A stretch of DNA of 64,000 nt, from NCBI GenBank assembly GCA_050301795.1, contig JBNKZU010000015.1, positions 267,313 through 331,312 of the forward strand. The letters are read 5' to 3'. Source of the stretch: JBNKZU01 sp050301795 (GTDB lineage: Bacteria > Pseudomonadota > Gammaproteobacteria > Thiohalomonadales > Thiohalomonadaceae). The translations under genes and the position numbers were made by a program. Below, piece after piece: positions 47,018 through 56,210 of the stretch; the first letter of the stretch is position 1; the number at the start of each line of letters is the position of its first letter. The notes under the pieces were generated by a model. The model was given only the letters and a program-made list of their open reading frames with translations, had not been told where the DNA came from and ran no database searches.

Positions 47018-47235
47018 GTAACACGTGTTACAAAGCTCTTGAGCCTTGCTAACACAAGACCCTTTCGGGACCCACCTTTAGCCCCATCCGCTCAGTGTAT
47101 AAAAGTCTGCACCAGCGCCACTTTCTAAGTTCTGGTGTACCTATTCTTCTGATACGGAGGTCATCACATCCGGTAGGTTAGAGGCCTAGGCTCAATCCCC
47201 ATCACCGGTATGCGTAGGAAATTCCGCGCGATTGT
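47018..47235 (-). ncRNA. Candidate structured leader or small RNA upstream of fusA2 (strand uncertain)
   Basis: Several stems are stacked here. GTAACACGTGTTAC at 47018-47031 is a perfect palindrome that overlaps a longer hairpin, GTGTTACAAAGCTC with GAGCCTTGCTAACAC (47025-47055, loop of two bases). The shared TAACAC/GTGTTA words allow mutually exclusive folds. Further hairpins: CACCAG/CTGGTG (47110-47137), and CATCCGG (47167-47173) against CCGGTATG (47205-47212) enclosing a GAGGCCTAGGCTC near-palindrome. No open reading frame or known RNA family was recognised. The fusA2 start is 55 bases to the left, so a minus-strand leader is my preferred reading. Confidence 0.35.
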
Positions 47236-47346
47236 ATTTTTTTAGCGCAAGAACATCAAGCCAAATAAGCAATATCTTATAAAAAATGGTGCTTTAGCGT
47301 TAAAATCCAGCTTAAATTGAACCTTTTACGCGCTTTTTAGAAAAGT

Positions 47347-47883
47347 TCACCACATGAGATCATCCGGCACTTCATACTCAGCGTAGGGATCATCCTCGCT
47401 TGGCGCTGCCTCTGAAACGGGTTGTTTTATCAGATAGGATTCATCTCTTGCCGCTATCTTTTGTGCCACCTTCGATGGCACCAGTGAATAGGCTCCTTCG
47501 AATTTAACAATCGACAAAAATCCCCGACTTAACTGCTGCTGTGTCTGTTCGGAGAGCATTAAGGTTTTAATGATATTGTTGTCCGTAAAATTGTAGGCAA
47601 TCTCACCATCATCCGTGCGTCGATTGCTATGAATCAACTGCCTGATTTGTGCAATGATTGCCTTCTCTTCGGCGGCCTGTTTTTGTTGTCGGTTTAATTC
47701 CTGATCCCGTGCACGCTTTTCAGCAGCAGCCTGTTGAGCCAGCCTTGTGGCTTCATCATCTTTTTGTGCATTTCCCTTTTGCACCTTTTTATTCTGCTTG
47801 TGTTGTGCTTTTTGCGCTTTGTGGTGTTTGGTTTTATCAACCAAACCGGCTTTTAATAGTTGGTCACTTAGCGAACTCGACAC
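47347..47883 (-). CDS. yaiL: DUF2058 family protein YaiL
   Basis: 178 residues. The N-terminus SSLSDQLLKAGLVDKTK leads into a highly charged Lys/Gln-rich coiled-coil (about 20-85), then the DUF2058 C-terminal domain with DDGEIAYNFTDNN and RGFLSIVKFEGAYSLVP. It is a conserved gammaproteobacterial protein of unknown function, possibly nucleic-acid binding (inferred from charge). It stands alone, 120 bases from the divergent UPF0149 gene. Confidence 0.88.
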   Translation of the reverse strand: MSSSLSDQLLKAGLVDKTKHHKAQKAQHKQNKKVQKGNAQKDDEATRLAQQAAAEKRARDQELNRQQKQAAEEKAIIAQIRQLIHSNRRTDDGEIAYNFTDNNIIKTLMLSEQTQQQLSRGFLSIVKFEGAYSLVPSKVAQKIAARDESYLIKQPVSEAAPSEDDPYAEYEVPDDLMW

Positions 47884-48005
47884 GATTGTTTTCCTCTGTT
47901 TCTCATCATTGAAATGCTACGCCTATCTTGATCTTGCGATCTTAATTTACCATGACTCTAAATAGGTCTATAGTCGCGTCACTCAACCTAAGCTAAGGAT
48001 TTCTC

Positions 48006-48557
48006 ATGAACAGCACATTAAACCCCTCAACCTCTGAAGATGAGCTGATCGCTTTAGATAACTTCCTGCTCTCGGATGCGTGTGATGATGAAACCTTTGC
48101 TGTTGATGAGCTGCACGGCTTTTTAACCGGGCTTGCGGTTATGGCTGAGGATGTGGATGTCGAAAAGTGGCTCGACTTTATCTGGAATGAACCTCGCTTT
48201 GCTGATGATCATGAGAAAAGCAGCATGACCGACCTTATTCGTCGTATGAGTGGAGAGATAGCGGCAACATTAAACAATCGACAACCCTTTGAGCCATTAG
48301 TCATCGAAACCGAAGAAGATGGTGTTGAATTTGAGATGTTTGAAGGCTGGTGCTTCGGGTTTATGACCGCTGTTGATGAGCAGCAGGAGCAATGGAGCCG
48401 CCTTGGGGATAATGAGCAGGCGCTATTAACCCCAATCGCCAAACTGGCACTACTCTATGATGAGGATGATCCGGAAATGGATGATGATGAGTATACATCA
48501 TGGGTTGAGCTAATCCCCGGTTCAGTCGCGGGTCTATACAACCACTGGCACCACTAA
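48006..48557 (+). CDS. UPF0149 family protein (YecA/YgfB-like)
   Basis: 183 residues, acidic. The family core is visible: LHGFLTGLAVMAEDVDVEKWLDFIW, then FEMFEGWCFGFMTAVDEQ. The C-terminal SEC-C zinc motif of YecA is absent, so it is the short form. Role unknown; some members are linked to cell-wall or translation-associated genes. Its stop overlaps purT on the opposite strand by 4 bases. Confidence 0.85.
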   Translation: MNSTLNPSTSEDELIALDNFLLSDACDDETFAVDELHGFLTGLAVMAEDVDVEKWLDFIWNEPRFADDHEKSSMTDLIRRMSGEIAATLNNRQPFEPLVIETEEDGVEFEMFEGWCFGFMTAVDEQQEQWSRLGDNEQALLTPIAKLALLYDEDDPEMDDDEYTSWVELIPGSVAGLYNHWHH

Positions 48558-49735
48558 AGCATCACCTTTACCGAAGCGGCAACCTTTGTCGCTTTTGCTC
48601 TGGCATTATCAATATCGGTTGACCGAGCCAAAGCAACACCCATTCTTCGCTTCCCTTTCACTTCGGGTTTTCCGAACAGGCGTAACTGCGTGTCCGGCTC
48701 GGCCAGTGCAACATCCAGATTGCCGAAACGGACGTTGTTCGACTCGCCCTCAACCAGAATCACCGCTGATGCCGATGGCCCGTGCTGCTGAATATTCGGA
48801 ATCGGCAGTCCGAGAATGGCGCGGGTGTGGAGCGCAAACTGCGACAGATCCTGCGAGATCATCGTCACCATACCGGTGTCGTGTGGGCGCGGTGATACTT
48901 CACTGAAATAGACCATATCCCCTTTGATAAACAGCTCAACCCCAAAAATCCCACGACCGCCGAGTGCGCCTGTTACCCTCTCGGCGATCTCTTTTGCGCG
49001 TGACAGTGCGGCGTCACTCATCGGCTGTGGTTGCCACGACTCCTGATAGTCACCATCCTCCTGGCGATGGCCAATCGGCAGGCAAAAACTGGTACCGTTA
49101 ATATGTCGTATTGTTAATAGCGTAATCTCATAATCAAAATCGACAAAGCCCTCAACGATCACTCGCCCGGCTCCGGTACGCCCACCCTCCTGCGCATAGC
49201 GCCAGCTTGTCTCAATATCGGCCTCGCATTTAATCGTGCTCTGCCCCTTGCCGGATGAGCTCATGATCGGCTTAACCACACAGGGGATGCCGATCTCGGT
49301 AACCGCCTTTTCAAAATCGTCACGCTTATCGACAAACTGATATGGCGAGGTGGGCAGACCCAACTCCTCCGCAGCGAGACGGCGAATGCCCTCGCGGTTC
49401 ATCGTCAGGCGTGCGGCATTGGCGGTCGGGATCACATTAAAGCCCTCACCCTCCAGCTCAACCAGGGTGTCGGTAGAGATCGCCTCAATCTCGGGAACAA
49501 TATAATCTGGCTTTTCCAGCTCAATCACCCGCCGCAGCTCCGCACCATCGAGCATTGAGAAGGTATAGGCGCGATCTGCCACCTGCATCGCCGGGGCGTG
49601 TTCGTAGCGGTCGCAGGCGATGACCTCACACCCGAGGCGCTGCAACTCGATCACCACCTCCTTGCCAAGCTCGCCGGAGCCGCAAAACAGAACCTTTGTT
49701 GCAGTAGATGAGAACGGGGTGCCGATGGTGGTCAT
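48554..49735 (-). CDS. purT: Formate-dependent phosphoribosylglycinamide formyltransferase PurT
   Basis: Third step of purine synthesis using formate and ATP; ATP-grasp enzyme of 393 residues. The N-terminal VLFCGSGELGKEVVIELQRLGCEVIA is typical. VKPIMSSSGKGQS binds ATP, GVELFIKGDMVYFSEVSPRPHDTGMVT is the ATP-grasp metal region, and QFALHTRAILGLPIP follows. A single-gene unit on the minus strand. Confidence 0.95.
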   Translation of the reverse strand: MTTIGTPFSSTATKVLFCGSGELGKEVVIELQRLGCEVIACDRYEHAPAMQVADRAYTFSMLDGAELRRVIELEKPDYIVPEIEAISTDTLVELEGEGFNVIPTANAARLTMNREGIRRLAAEELGLPTSPYQFVDKRDDFEKAVTEIGIPCVVKPIMSSSGKGQSTIKCEADIETSWRYAQEGGRTGAGRVIVEGFVDFDYEITLLTIRHINGTSFCLPIGHRQEDGDYQESWQPQPMSDAALSRAKEIAERVTGALGGRGIFGVELFIKGDMVYFSEVSPRPHDTGMVTMISQDLSQFALHTRAILGLPIPNIQQHGPSASAVILVEGESNNVRFGNLDVALAEPDTQLRLFGKPEVKGKRRMGVALARSTDIDNARAKATKVAASVKVML

Positions 49736-49793
49736 TGTCTGTTCCTGTTTTAAATAATATGTTGGTAACTTTGTTAATAATAATTAACAGATC

Positions 49794-51464
49794 TCAATCT
49801 GAATCACGCTTAACCATTGCTCCACTTTCTTTGTCTATCTTATATCCACTTCTTGACAGGGCGTAATCGCAATGCGTTAATTGGATCAGTAATTTTGCCG
49901 CTACAACAATTGGCCTTTCACCTGTAAGAAAATGCCTATTTGGAAACTTTTGATTTTCCCAAGCGTACTTCATTAACAATTTTCCCCACTCATCACCTTT
50001 ACCAAAATTTTGCAGATTAGTAATAGTTTTAACCATCTTTTCAAATGTTTTGCCATTCTCTGCGGTTTTCACTTTATTTTTAATATCTTCCAGTGTTACT
50101 TCCAAAGTATTCTTTTGCACATAATCCCAAACCATCGTTATTAATTCATCAATAGTAAAATTGCCAAATTCAAAATCGGGTTTTTGATAAATGACTTGCC
50201 CACATATTTGATCATCTTCACATGCTTTCTTTACTACACGGACATAATCCTGATTATCATCATCTATAATCACTACGCTGAAGACCCTCTTTTTTATATC
50301 AGCTTTGAGTGATTCTCGGAATGCAACGCCTTTTCCTCCCTTTTCAACAACCTGGCCTTTAAGATTAATAATTTCAATTTTGTTTGATTTGTCTGAAATA
50401 AAATCACTTAAGGCAAAAAATTCTGTATCCCCCTCAACATAGCATCTAACCCTCTGACCATAATCTGCTCCAAATTGACGAAAAAATGTTTGCTTTACAC
50501 TATCCTCGGCATCATACAATCTTTTTGATCCATAAAACTCTTCCCGTGCTCCACTAAACCAAACACCAAAACCAAGCTCATCCTCCTCCAATAATTCAAT
50601 ACTAAATACATTTTCCGCTGCCCGGCGAATTGATTCTGCCATTGAGAACAAGAGCATTGAACCACCTAACCTTCCTTTTAATTTATGTCGCATATCCTTA
50701 TTCATTAGTCTTAACATCATATGCAACCGCTTGTTTGGATCCAGTATTTCACTGGCTTCACAAATAGAGCCACGTATTTTTTCAAGTTCATTAATACCTA
50801 TTTGTTCAAATTTTTCTTTTAGAAGTGAGGATCTGATGTCGATTTTAATTTTAACATTATCCAATGTTTCAGGAGGACGGTATGTTATTGAATTAAAAAT
50901 TTTTTGATGCGAAAAAGGCTCGGCAAAAACACACATCGTTGCAATATTATTTGCTTCAGAAACTCTGTCCGAATAGATCTTTCTTGTTTCTAATGATTTA
51001 CGATAACTGTTAATCTTTTCACAACAATTCTTTATACCATCCTCGTAAATCAAATACTGATAGGGTGATAAATGGTAATCAAACACCTGTTCAATAATAT
51101 TGATCACATAATAGCGATAGGGATGAAACCATAGCTTTATCCCTTCAACATATTCTGGCACCTCAGTAAAACAACCCGCCCAACTCTCTTTCACAACAAC
51201 ACTTCGATTATCAGCATATACATACTGACCATTTTCCCTACCTACAAGATCAATTCCTTCTATTTTTAATTTTTTATCAGCGACAACCATATCTGCATGG
51301 AGTAATCCAATATGCCATAGGGGAATAATACTTGTTTCAAAATATGTAGATAGTCCAAGGTCTTTACAATAAATAGAAAATTTCGATGGAGTTAATAGTT
51401 GCAGTTGTAATATTTCCCTACGCCTAATAGTCTCTATCTTCATTTCTTTGAATATAAAATTCAT
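49794..51464 (-). CDS. Hypothetical TOPRIM-domain protein downstream of fic
   Basis: 556 residues, markedly more AT-rich than its neighbours, so probably acquired. The N-terminal 320 residues are unrecognised. From about 335 a TOPRIM fold appears: CYVEGDTEFFAL (Glu344), VVIIDDDNQDY (Asp401-403), and QKPDFEFGNFT with Glu432 as a third acidic site. This layout is seen in OLD-type nucleases and retron- or Gabija-associated TOPRIM proteins; no ABC-ATPase part is present here. AAGGA lies 8 bases upstream of ATG 51464. It is 48 bases downstream of a Fic gene and probably co-transcribed. Confidence 0.65.
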   Translation of the reverse strand: MNFIFKEMKIETIRRREILQLQLLTPSKFSIYCKDLGLSTYFETSIIPLWHIGLLHADMVVADKKLKIEGIDLVGRENGQYVYADNRSVVVKESWAGCFTEVPEYVEGIKLWFHPYRYYVINIIEQVFDYHLSPYQYLIYEDGIKNCCEKINSYRKSLETRKIYSDRVSEANNIATMCVFAEPFSHQKIFNSITYRPPETLDNVKIKIDIRSSLLKEKFEQIGINELEKIRGSICEASEILDPNKRLHMMLRLMNKDMRHKLKGRLGGSMLLFSMAESIRRAAENVFSIELLEEDELGFGVWFSGAREEFYGSKRLYDAEDSVKQTFFRQFGADYGQRVRCYVEGDTEFFALSDFISDKSNKIEIINLKGQVVEKGGKGVAFRESLKADIKKRVFSVVIIDDDNQDYVRVVKKACEDDQICGQVIYQKPDFEFGNFTIDELITMVWDYVQKNTLEVTLEDIKNKVKTAENGKTFEKMVKTITNLQNFGKGDEWGKLLMKYAWENQKFPNRHFLTGERPIVVAAKLLIQLTHCDYALSRSGYKIDKESGAMVKRDSD

Positions 51465-51512
51465 ATTTGATTCCTTTCTTTGCCTCTTTAATCAGTAAAA
51501 TATTAACAAACA

Positions 51513-52871
51513 CTATGATGTCGCGATTCGCTGCTCCAGATCTGTCGGCGCAACAAAGTAGTAGCGCTTGCCCTGTCTGGTTTTCACCAGAAGCTTCAAT
51601 CGATCTGCCATCTCCAGCAGATCCTTGCGTGCAACATCATACGAAATTCCATGTGAGCGCTGATGCTCATGAACAACATAACTAAAGCGCGGATGTTTCA
51701 GGGCGTGTCTTAATAGTGCCAACTGACGGAAGTTGAGTCTTCCCTTCAGGCGAGGATTGTTTACAAGCATGCGCTCTGCCTCATTTACACCCTGCATCTT
51801 CTCATCCAGATAGAGATGCAACTCATCTACCGCCTGATGGATCACCTCCAACTGATGGATCAGAAAGTAGGTCAGATCGTTATCGTCAGTCTCTGTGTAC
51901 AAAAACGCCCTGCTGTACTGCGCGGGTGACTTTTTAATCACGCGTGATATGGAGATAAACTCCGTTAACCAATAGCCCTGTTTTGCCATCGCCCAGTAAA
52001 ACAGGGCGCGAGCCGTGCGACCATTGCCGTCACAGAACGGATGGTCATAGGCCAGCATGAAATGGAGTGTGATCGCTCGAATAACCGGATGTAAAAATGA
52101 TTCATCAACTTCATTCAGACTTTCAGCATTAGCAAAATCACATAATGCCTGCATACGCTCAGGCAATTGATCTGATGAAGGTGGTGTATGTAAATACTTT
52201 TGAGTTGCCCTATCAACCACATGAATGTCATCCATTGCTGTCCTTAATCGACCAACTTCTCCCTCCTCTAGGGTCTTATGCGTCAGAATGCGATGGATCT
52301 CAAAGATGATAGACGGAGTGAGTTTTTCATCCTTAATCTCGCGGATAAACTGCATCGCCACATAGTTGTTTAGGATCATCTGCTCACTTCTATCCTGTGG
52401 CGCCCGATCCTGACGAATCATCTCTTTGGCGACATCTCTGGTTGTCGATGCACCTTCGAGCTGACTGGAGTTAATCGCCTCTTCTATCAATGAACGAATC
52501 AGATAGGTATTTCGTGTTTGGGTATTGGTGATCGCATCACCGGATTGAATATTTCCAGCCGCATAACGATCCAGCCAATGCAACTCCCGCAATACCATGT
52601 CTGGTGTTGAGAACTGAAATGGCTTCTGTTGTTTGCTTTTGAGTGGGAGTGGTTGAAAGATGCTCTGCCGCGCAGTTTTAATGCTAAACCACCACTCTTC
52701 ACTGCTTTTAAAGCTATCCGGCAGAGTCAGGTGTCGTAGCTTATCCCAATGCAGGTATCGTCCTTTATGATCAACAGGACTACCTTCGCTCATTAACTCA
52801 TAAAATTTATCTGAATCGTTAATACCCTTAAGAAGGGTAGTTAGATCGGGTGGTGATACTGGTATTTTCAT
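51513..52871 (-). CDS. Fic family protein with N-terminal inhibitory motif and C-terminal winged helix
   Basis: 452 residues; predicted adenylyl- or nucleotidyl-transferase that modifies target proteins. The catalytic motif is HPFCDGNGRTAR at 277-288 with catalytic His277. The autoinhibitory motif of class II Fic proteins is at 135-140 (SSQLEG, Glu139). The C-terminal RQLALLRHALKHPRF...ISYDVARKDLLEMADRLKLL reads as a winged helix, so it may bind its own promoter. An ATG at 52871 gives the family N-terminus. It forms a likely operon with the TOPRIM gene. Confidence 0.85.
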   Translation of the reverse strand: MKIPVSPPDLTTLLKGINDSDKFYELMSEGSPVDHKGRYLHWDKLRHLTLPDSFKSSEEWWFSIKTARQSIFQPLPLKSKQQKPFQFSTPDMVLRELHWLDRYAAGNIQSGDAITNTQTRNTYLIRSLIEEAINSSQLEGASTTRDVAKEMIRQDRAPQDRSEQMILNNYVAMQFIREIKDEKLTPSIIFEIHRILTHKTLEEGEVGRLRTAMDDIHVVDRATQKYLHTPPSSDQLPERMQALCDFANAESLNEVDESFLHPVIRAITLHFMLAYDHPFCDGNGRTARALFYWAMAKQGYWLTEFISISRVIKKSPAQYSRAFLYTETDDNDLTYFLIHQLEVIHQAVDELHLYLDEKMQGVNEAERMLVNNPRLKGRLNFRQLALLRHALKHPRFSYVVHEHQRSHGISYDVARKDLLEMADRLKLLVKTRQGKRYYFVAPTDLEQRIATS

Positions 52872-53029
52872 CCCTATATCCGCTTTTAAAACAGGTGGTT
52901 ACAGAACAAGATAGCACCTTCATACTTGTTTTTCAAAAACAAGTATGAAATCAGCCAATATTATTTCTGTACTACTTCCGTGAGTGTTACCAGAAAATAA
53001 CCACTCTTTAACAACGACAATCACTATCC

Positions 53030-53203
53030 ATGCACAACAATCCTATCGGTATCTTTAATTTTGGCATTGGTAGTCTCTCAATAACCAGATGCATTACCAA
53101 AGCGCTACCTGCCGAGGGTTTAATCTACGAGCAGAATTTAGTATTTGCATCCAAGGAGATCTCTTATAGCAGCGCGCTGCATAGGCGATCAGAATCACAT
53201 TAA
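53030..53203 (+). pseudogene. murI: Remnant of glutamate racemase (murI), N-terminal part
   Basis: Translation reads MHNNPIGIFNFGIGSLSITRCI... and then KALPAEGLIYE, matching the first 30 or so residues of glutamate racemase (IGVFDSGIGGLSV). The catalytic aspartate of the DSG motif is Asn here, and the similarity stops near residue 35, then a stop follows at 53203. It is far too short (57 codons against about 265). This explains part of the 390-base gap between fic and the ketopantoate reductase; the rest has nothing recognisable. Confidence 0.6.
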
Positions 53204-53262
53204 AGAGAAATTCTACAACGGCTCATGAGGTGTTGTTTGTCTAACAAACTAATTGTCTGTCG

Positions 53263-54201
53263 TTACTCTTGTAACTCAAGAAAGGCACTAATCAACGCTG
53301 TAGTTGGCACATCAATTCCGAGTGTTGCAGCCCTACGCAAAACAGCACCGCATATACTGTCCACCTCTAGTGGGCGACCTTTCTCTTTATCGACAAGCAT
53401 TGATGTTTTTATCGCGTTAAAGGTACAAATGAGCTCATACATTTCATCAACATCCTTTTTGGTTAATTCGATGTTATCGGCTCTGGAAACAGTGGCGACC
53501 TCTTCCATCAATTGGTAAACCGTTTTGGTAAAAACCGGATGTGAGGTTAATGCTCTTGTATCCAAACCTGTTAGCGCCGATAGAGGATTTACACCGTTGT
53601 TAATGATCAGTTTGCGCCATAATTCATGCTGGATATTCGAGCTGATTTGAGTGGGTATTACTGCACTATTAAATAGCTTTGCAATATTGTCGATCGCTTG
53701 TTGTTGCTGGGTTGCAGAAGATTGTGCGTTTGGCCATGCGCCAAAGATGATCTGCGCTGGCCCTGTGGCTTCGATTATTCCCGGTGAGAGAATATGACCG
53801 CCAATTCGAACGGCAAGACCGCCCAGGGTTCGCTTTTCACCGATCACGTCAGAAATGATTGGCTCGTTATCGATGCCGTTTTGTAATGATAAGAACAAGG
53901 TATTACCAACGCTCAACCAGTTTTTAAGCTGATTAACAATGGTCGAGGTTGAACCGCCCTTCGTGGTTAGAATAATCAAATCATATTGATCACAGGTTTT
54001 CTGTTGCAACAAATGCTGAATATCAAACGCACTTACGCTTTCATGAAAGGTGATGTCTTCGTGATTAACTTGCAGACCATGTTGTTGAAGTGCCTTTAAA
54101 TGCTCTCCTCGAGCCAGATAATCGACTGAATGACCCGCTTTTTGAAGTCTGGCGCCGTAGTAACATCCAATACCACCGGCACCAATAATCAGAAAATTCA
54201 T
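53263..54201 (-). CDS. 2-dehydropantoate 2-reductase (ketopantoate reductase family)
   Basis: NADPH-dependent reduction of ketopantoate in the pantothenate pathway, or a related 2-ketoacid reductase. 312 residues. The N-terminal Rossmann motif is IIGAGGIGCYYGARL. LTTKG, LQNGIDNE and ELWRKLIINNGVNPLSALTG, with the catalytic Lys in WRKL, fit the family. GRPLEVDSICGAVLRRA is near the end. It lies 130 bases downstream of livM and is separately spaced, so operon membership is uncertain. A panE symbol is avoided because many paralogues exist. Confidence 0.85.
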   Translation of the reverse strand: MNFLIIGAGGIGCYYGARLQKAGHSVDYLARGEHLKALQQHGLQVNHEDITFHESVSAFDIQHLLQQKTCDQYDLIILTTKGGSTSTIVNQLKNWLSVGNTLFLSLQNGIDNEPIISDVIGEKRTLGGLAVRIGGHILSPGIIEATGPAQIIFGAWPNAQSSATQQQQAIDNIAKLFNSAVIPTQISSNIQHELWRKLIINNGVNPLSALTGLDTRALTSHPVFTKTVYQLMEEVATVSRADNIELTKKDVDEMYELICTFNAIKTSMLVDKEKGRPLEVDSICGAVLRRAATLGIDVPTTALISAFLELQE

Positions 54202-54331
54202 TTGAAGTCTCCAACACTATTGTTAAATCGTTTTGTATTAATGATTAATTCGATACAACCCAGAGCCTGTTGGTCGATCTCAAACCGATTGCTGTGTCAC
54301 TTTTTGCGTCTCTTTTGTGATTGTTCTAATG

Positions 54332-55336
54332 CTAGCCTGAATTAACCTTTCGGTTGACCGCAAACAACTGGATTTGATAGCGATGAGCAATACTGCCCCA
54401 AATACCACGGGGCGCTTTAAGCATAATAAATATCGTAACCGCTCCGAGAATGATCATATACCAGGAACCAAAGTCATTAAGGTATTGTCGCAATAAAAAA
54501 TAGACCAGCGCACCGATAATTGGCCCTTCGATTGTACCAATGCCGCCAATAACGACGATAAAAAACATAATGATTGTCCAGTCCACTGAAAATGCAGCTT
54601 CTGGTGAGACGCGCAGCTTGGTAATAAAGATTAACGCACCGATCATGCCGCAACCAAAGGCTGATGCCAGAAAAACGAGTAGCTTTACTCGACGCACATT
54701 AATGCCCAGACTTTCGGATGCGACCTCACTATCTCTAACCGCTGTTAATGACATACCATGACGAGATCGCAAGATGGCATACACAAGATAAACCGAACCG
54801 ACACCGATCAATACTGCAAACCATAGTGTTAACGATTCACGCCAGAAACGCGGAATGCCCTGCATTGCACGAGTGATCGACAGTCCAGAACCGCCACCCA
54901 GCCAACTGATATTTGAAAAAAGCAGACGTAAGGTTTCGGCCATAACCCATGTGCCAACAGCAAAGTTTGCACCCTTGAGTCGAAACATCATAAAGAAGAT
55001 CGGGATCGCAAAAAGAAGCGCAATTACACCGCCAACCGGGATCATTAAAAATGGATTTAATCCGAGCTTATAGGCAAAGATAACGATGGTATAGGCGCCA
55101 ATACCGACAAACGCCTGCTGCCCCACTGAGATCAAGCCACCATATCCGGCCAGCAAATTCCACATCTGACCTAACGCCAAAATGTACAAAAACTCTGTAA
55201 CCGTTCGCATGTCACCACGACCCAGCCACCATGGAGTACTCACCAGAATAATCGTAGATAGACCGAGCACTATCGCAAAACCCATCGTCAGGTTTGAACC
55301 TCGGGTGATGCTATATCTATTCGTTAACGCATTCAT
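54332..55336 (-). CDS. livM: Branched-chain-type ABC transporter permease LivM
   Basis: 334 residues, polytopic inner-membrane subunit. ATG 55336 (MNALTNRYS) overlaps the livH stop by one base (TAATG); the open frame to 55492 is out-of-frame read-through of livH. Family words: GQQAFVGIGAYTIVI, RLKGANFAVGTWVMAE, SLGINVRRVKLLVFLASAFGCGMIGAL, and VVIGGIGTIEGPIIGAL. It is last in the transporter operon, ahead of the reductase gene. Confidence 0.92.
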   Translation of the reverse strand: MNALTNRYSITRGSNLTMGFAIVLGLSTIILVSTPWWLGRGDMRTVTEFLYILALGQMWNLLAGYGGLISVGQQAFVGIGAYTIVIFAYKLGLNPFLMIPVGGVIALLFAIPIFFMMFRLKGANFAVGTWVMAETLRLLFSNISWLGGGSGLSITRAMQGIPRFWRESLTLWFAVLIGVGSVYLVYAILRSRHGMSLTAVRDSEVASESLGINVRRVKLLVFLASAFGCGMIGALIFITKLRVSPEAAFSVDWTIIMFFIVVIGGIGTIEGPIIGALVYFLLRQYLNDFGSWYMIILGAVTIFIMLKAPRGIWGSIAHRYQIQLFAVNRKVNSG

Positions 55337-56208
55337 TATCGATCTCGGGTTTTTGGAAACAGTCCATTTGGACGAATCATTAGAATGATAAGGAAGGTGA
55401 TATGACCGGCGAGGATCCCCCAGCCTGGATTCATCTTGAATCCAATCGATTGAGATATCCCTAAAATGACTCCACCTGCAAGCGTTCCCCATAACGAACC
55501 AAGCCCGCCAATAATGACTACCTCAAAGGCATAGAGTAGGCGTAGCGGTCCTGATGCGGGATCAAAATTGGTGCGAATCGCCAGCAAGACTCCTGCAATG
55601 CTTACCACCATCATCGATATGGCCATTGCATAGCCATAGACCTTTCGCGTATTGACTCCCATTAATTGTGCCGTTTCATAATCATCAGAGGTCGCTCTAA
55701 AACAGCGGCCGATGGGCGTGTGATAAAAGAGATACTGTAGCGCCATAATGACTGCAATCGCTGTCACCATGACCAAAATCGAAAAGCTACCCACAGCGAT
55801 ATCACCACCCAATGGGATACTACTAATCTCTATTGCCCCTGCATCAAGCCCACGAGAATCTGCCGAGTAGATCTCCAGCAGCGCATTCTGGATGATGATT
55901 GATAACCCAAATGTCACTAACAGCGGGGGGAGTATGTCATTACCAAGGATTTTATTGAGCAGTAGCTGCTGCAACAGATAGCCAAACAGCGCCATTAACG
56001 GAAGAACAATCATCAGACTTAAAAAAGGAGAGATTGCTAATGGCTGAACCACGGCATACGAAAGGTAGGCCGATAAAATGATCAAGTCGCCATGAGCCAT
56101 ATTGATTAGTCGCATCACACCAAAGGAGAGTGACAATCCGGTAGCAAATAGCGCATATAGCCCGCCTAATAGCAGACCTTGTATGATGACATTTATCCAG
56201 TCACCCAT
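55336..56208 (-). CDS. livH: Branched-chain-type ABC transporter permease LivH
   Basis: 290 residues, polytopic permease partner of LivM. LLLGGLYALFATGLSLSFGVMRLINMAHGD is the typical LivH start. FRATSDDYETAQLMGVNTRKVYGYAMAISMMV and VVIGGLGSLWGTLAGG (EAA-like region) follow. Shares the operon: two bases separate its start from the livF stop. Confidence 0.93.
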   Translation of the reverse strand: MGDWINVIIQGLLLGGLYALFATGLSLSFGVMRLINMAHGDLIILSAYLSYAVVQPLAISPFLSLMIVLPLMALFGYLLQQLLLNKILGNDILPPLLVTFGLSIIIQNALLEIYSADSRGLDAGAIEISSIPLGGDIAVGSFSILVMVTAIAVIMALQYLFYHTPIGRCFRATSDDYETAQLMGVNTRKVYGYAMAISMMVVSIAGVLLAIRTNFDPASGPLRLLYAFEVVIIGGLGSLWGTLAGGVILGISQSIGFKMNPGWGILAGHITFLIILMIRPNGLFPKTRDR

Positions 56209-56210
56209 AG

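Noticed and set aside
47175..47205. tRNA-like anticodon arm (TAGG-7-CCTA) in the fusA2 upstream region
   Set aside because: The loop lacks U33 and there is no acceptor stem or T-arm around it.
55337..55492. 52-residue N-terminal extension of livM
   Set aside because: It is livH coding sequence read out of frame; the TAATG stop/start junction is clear.
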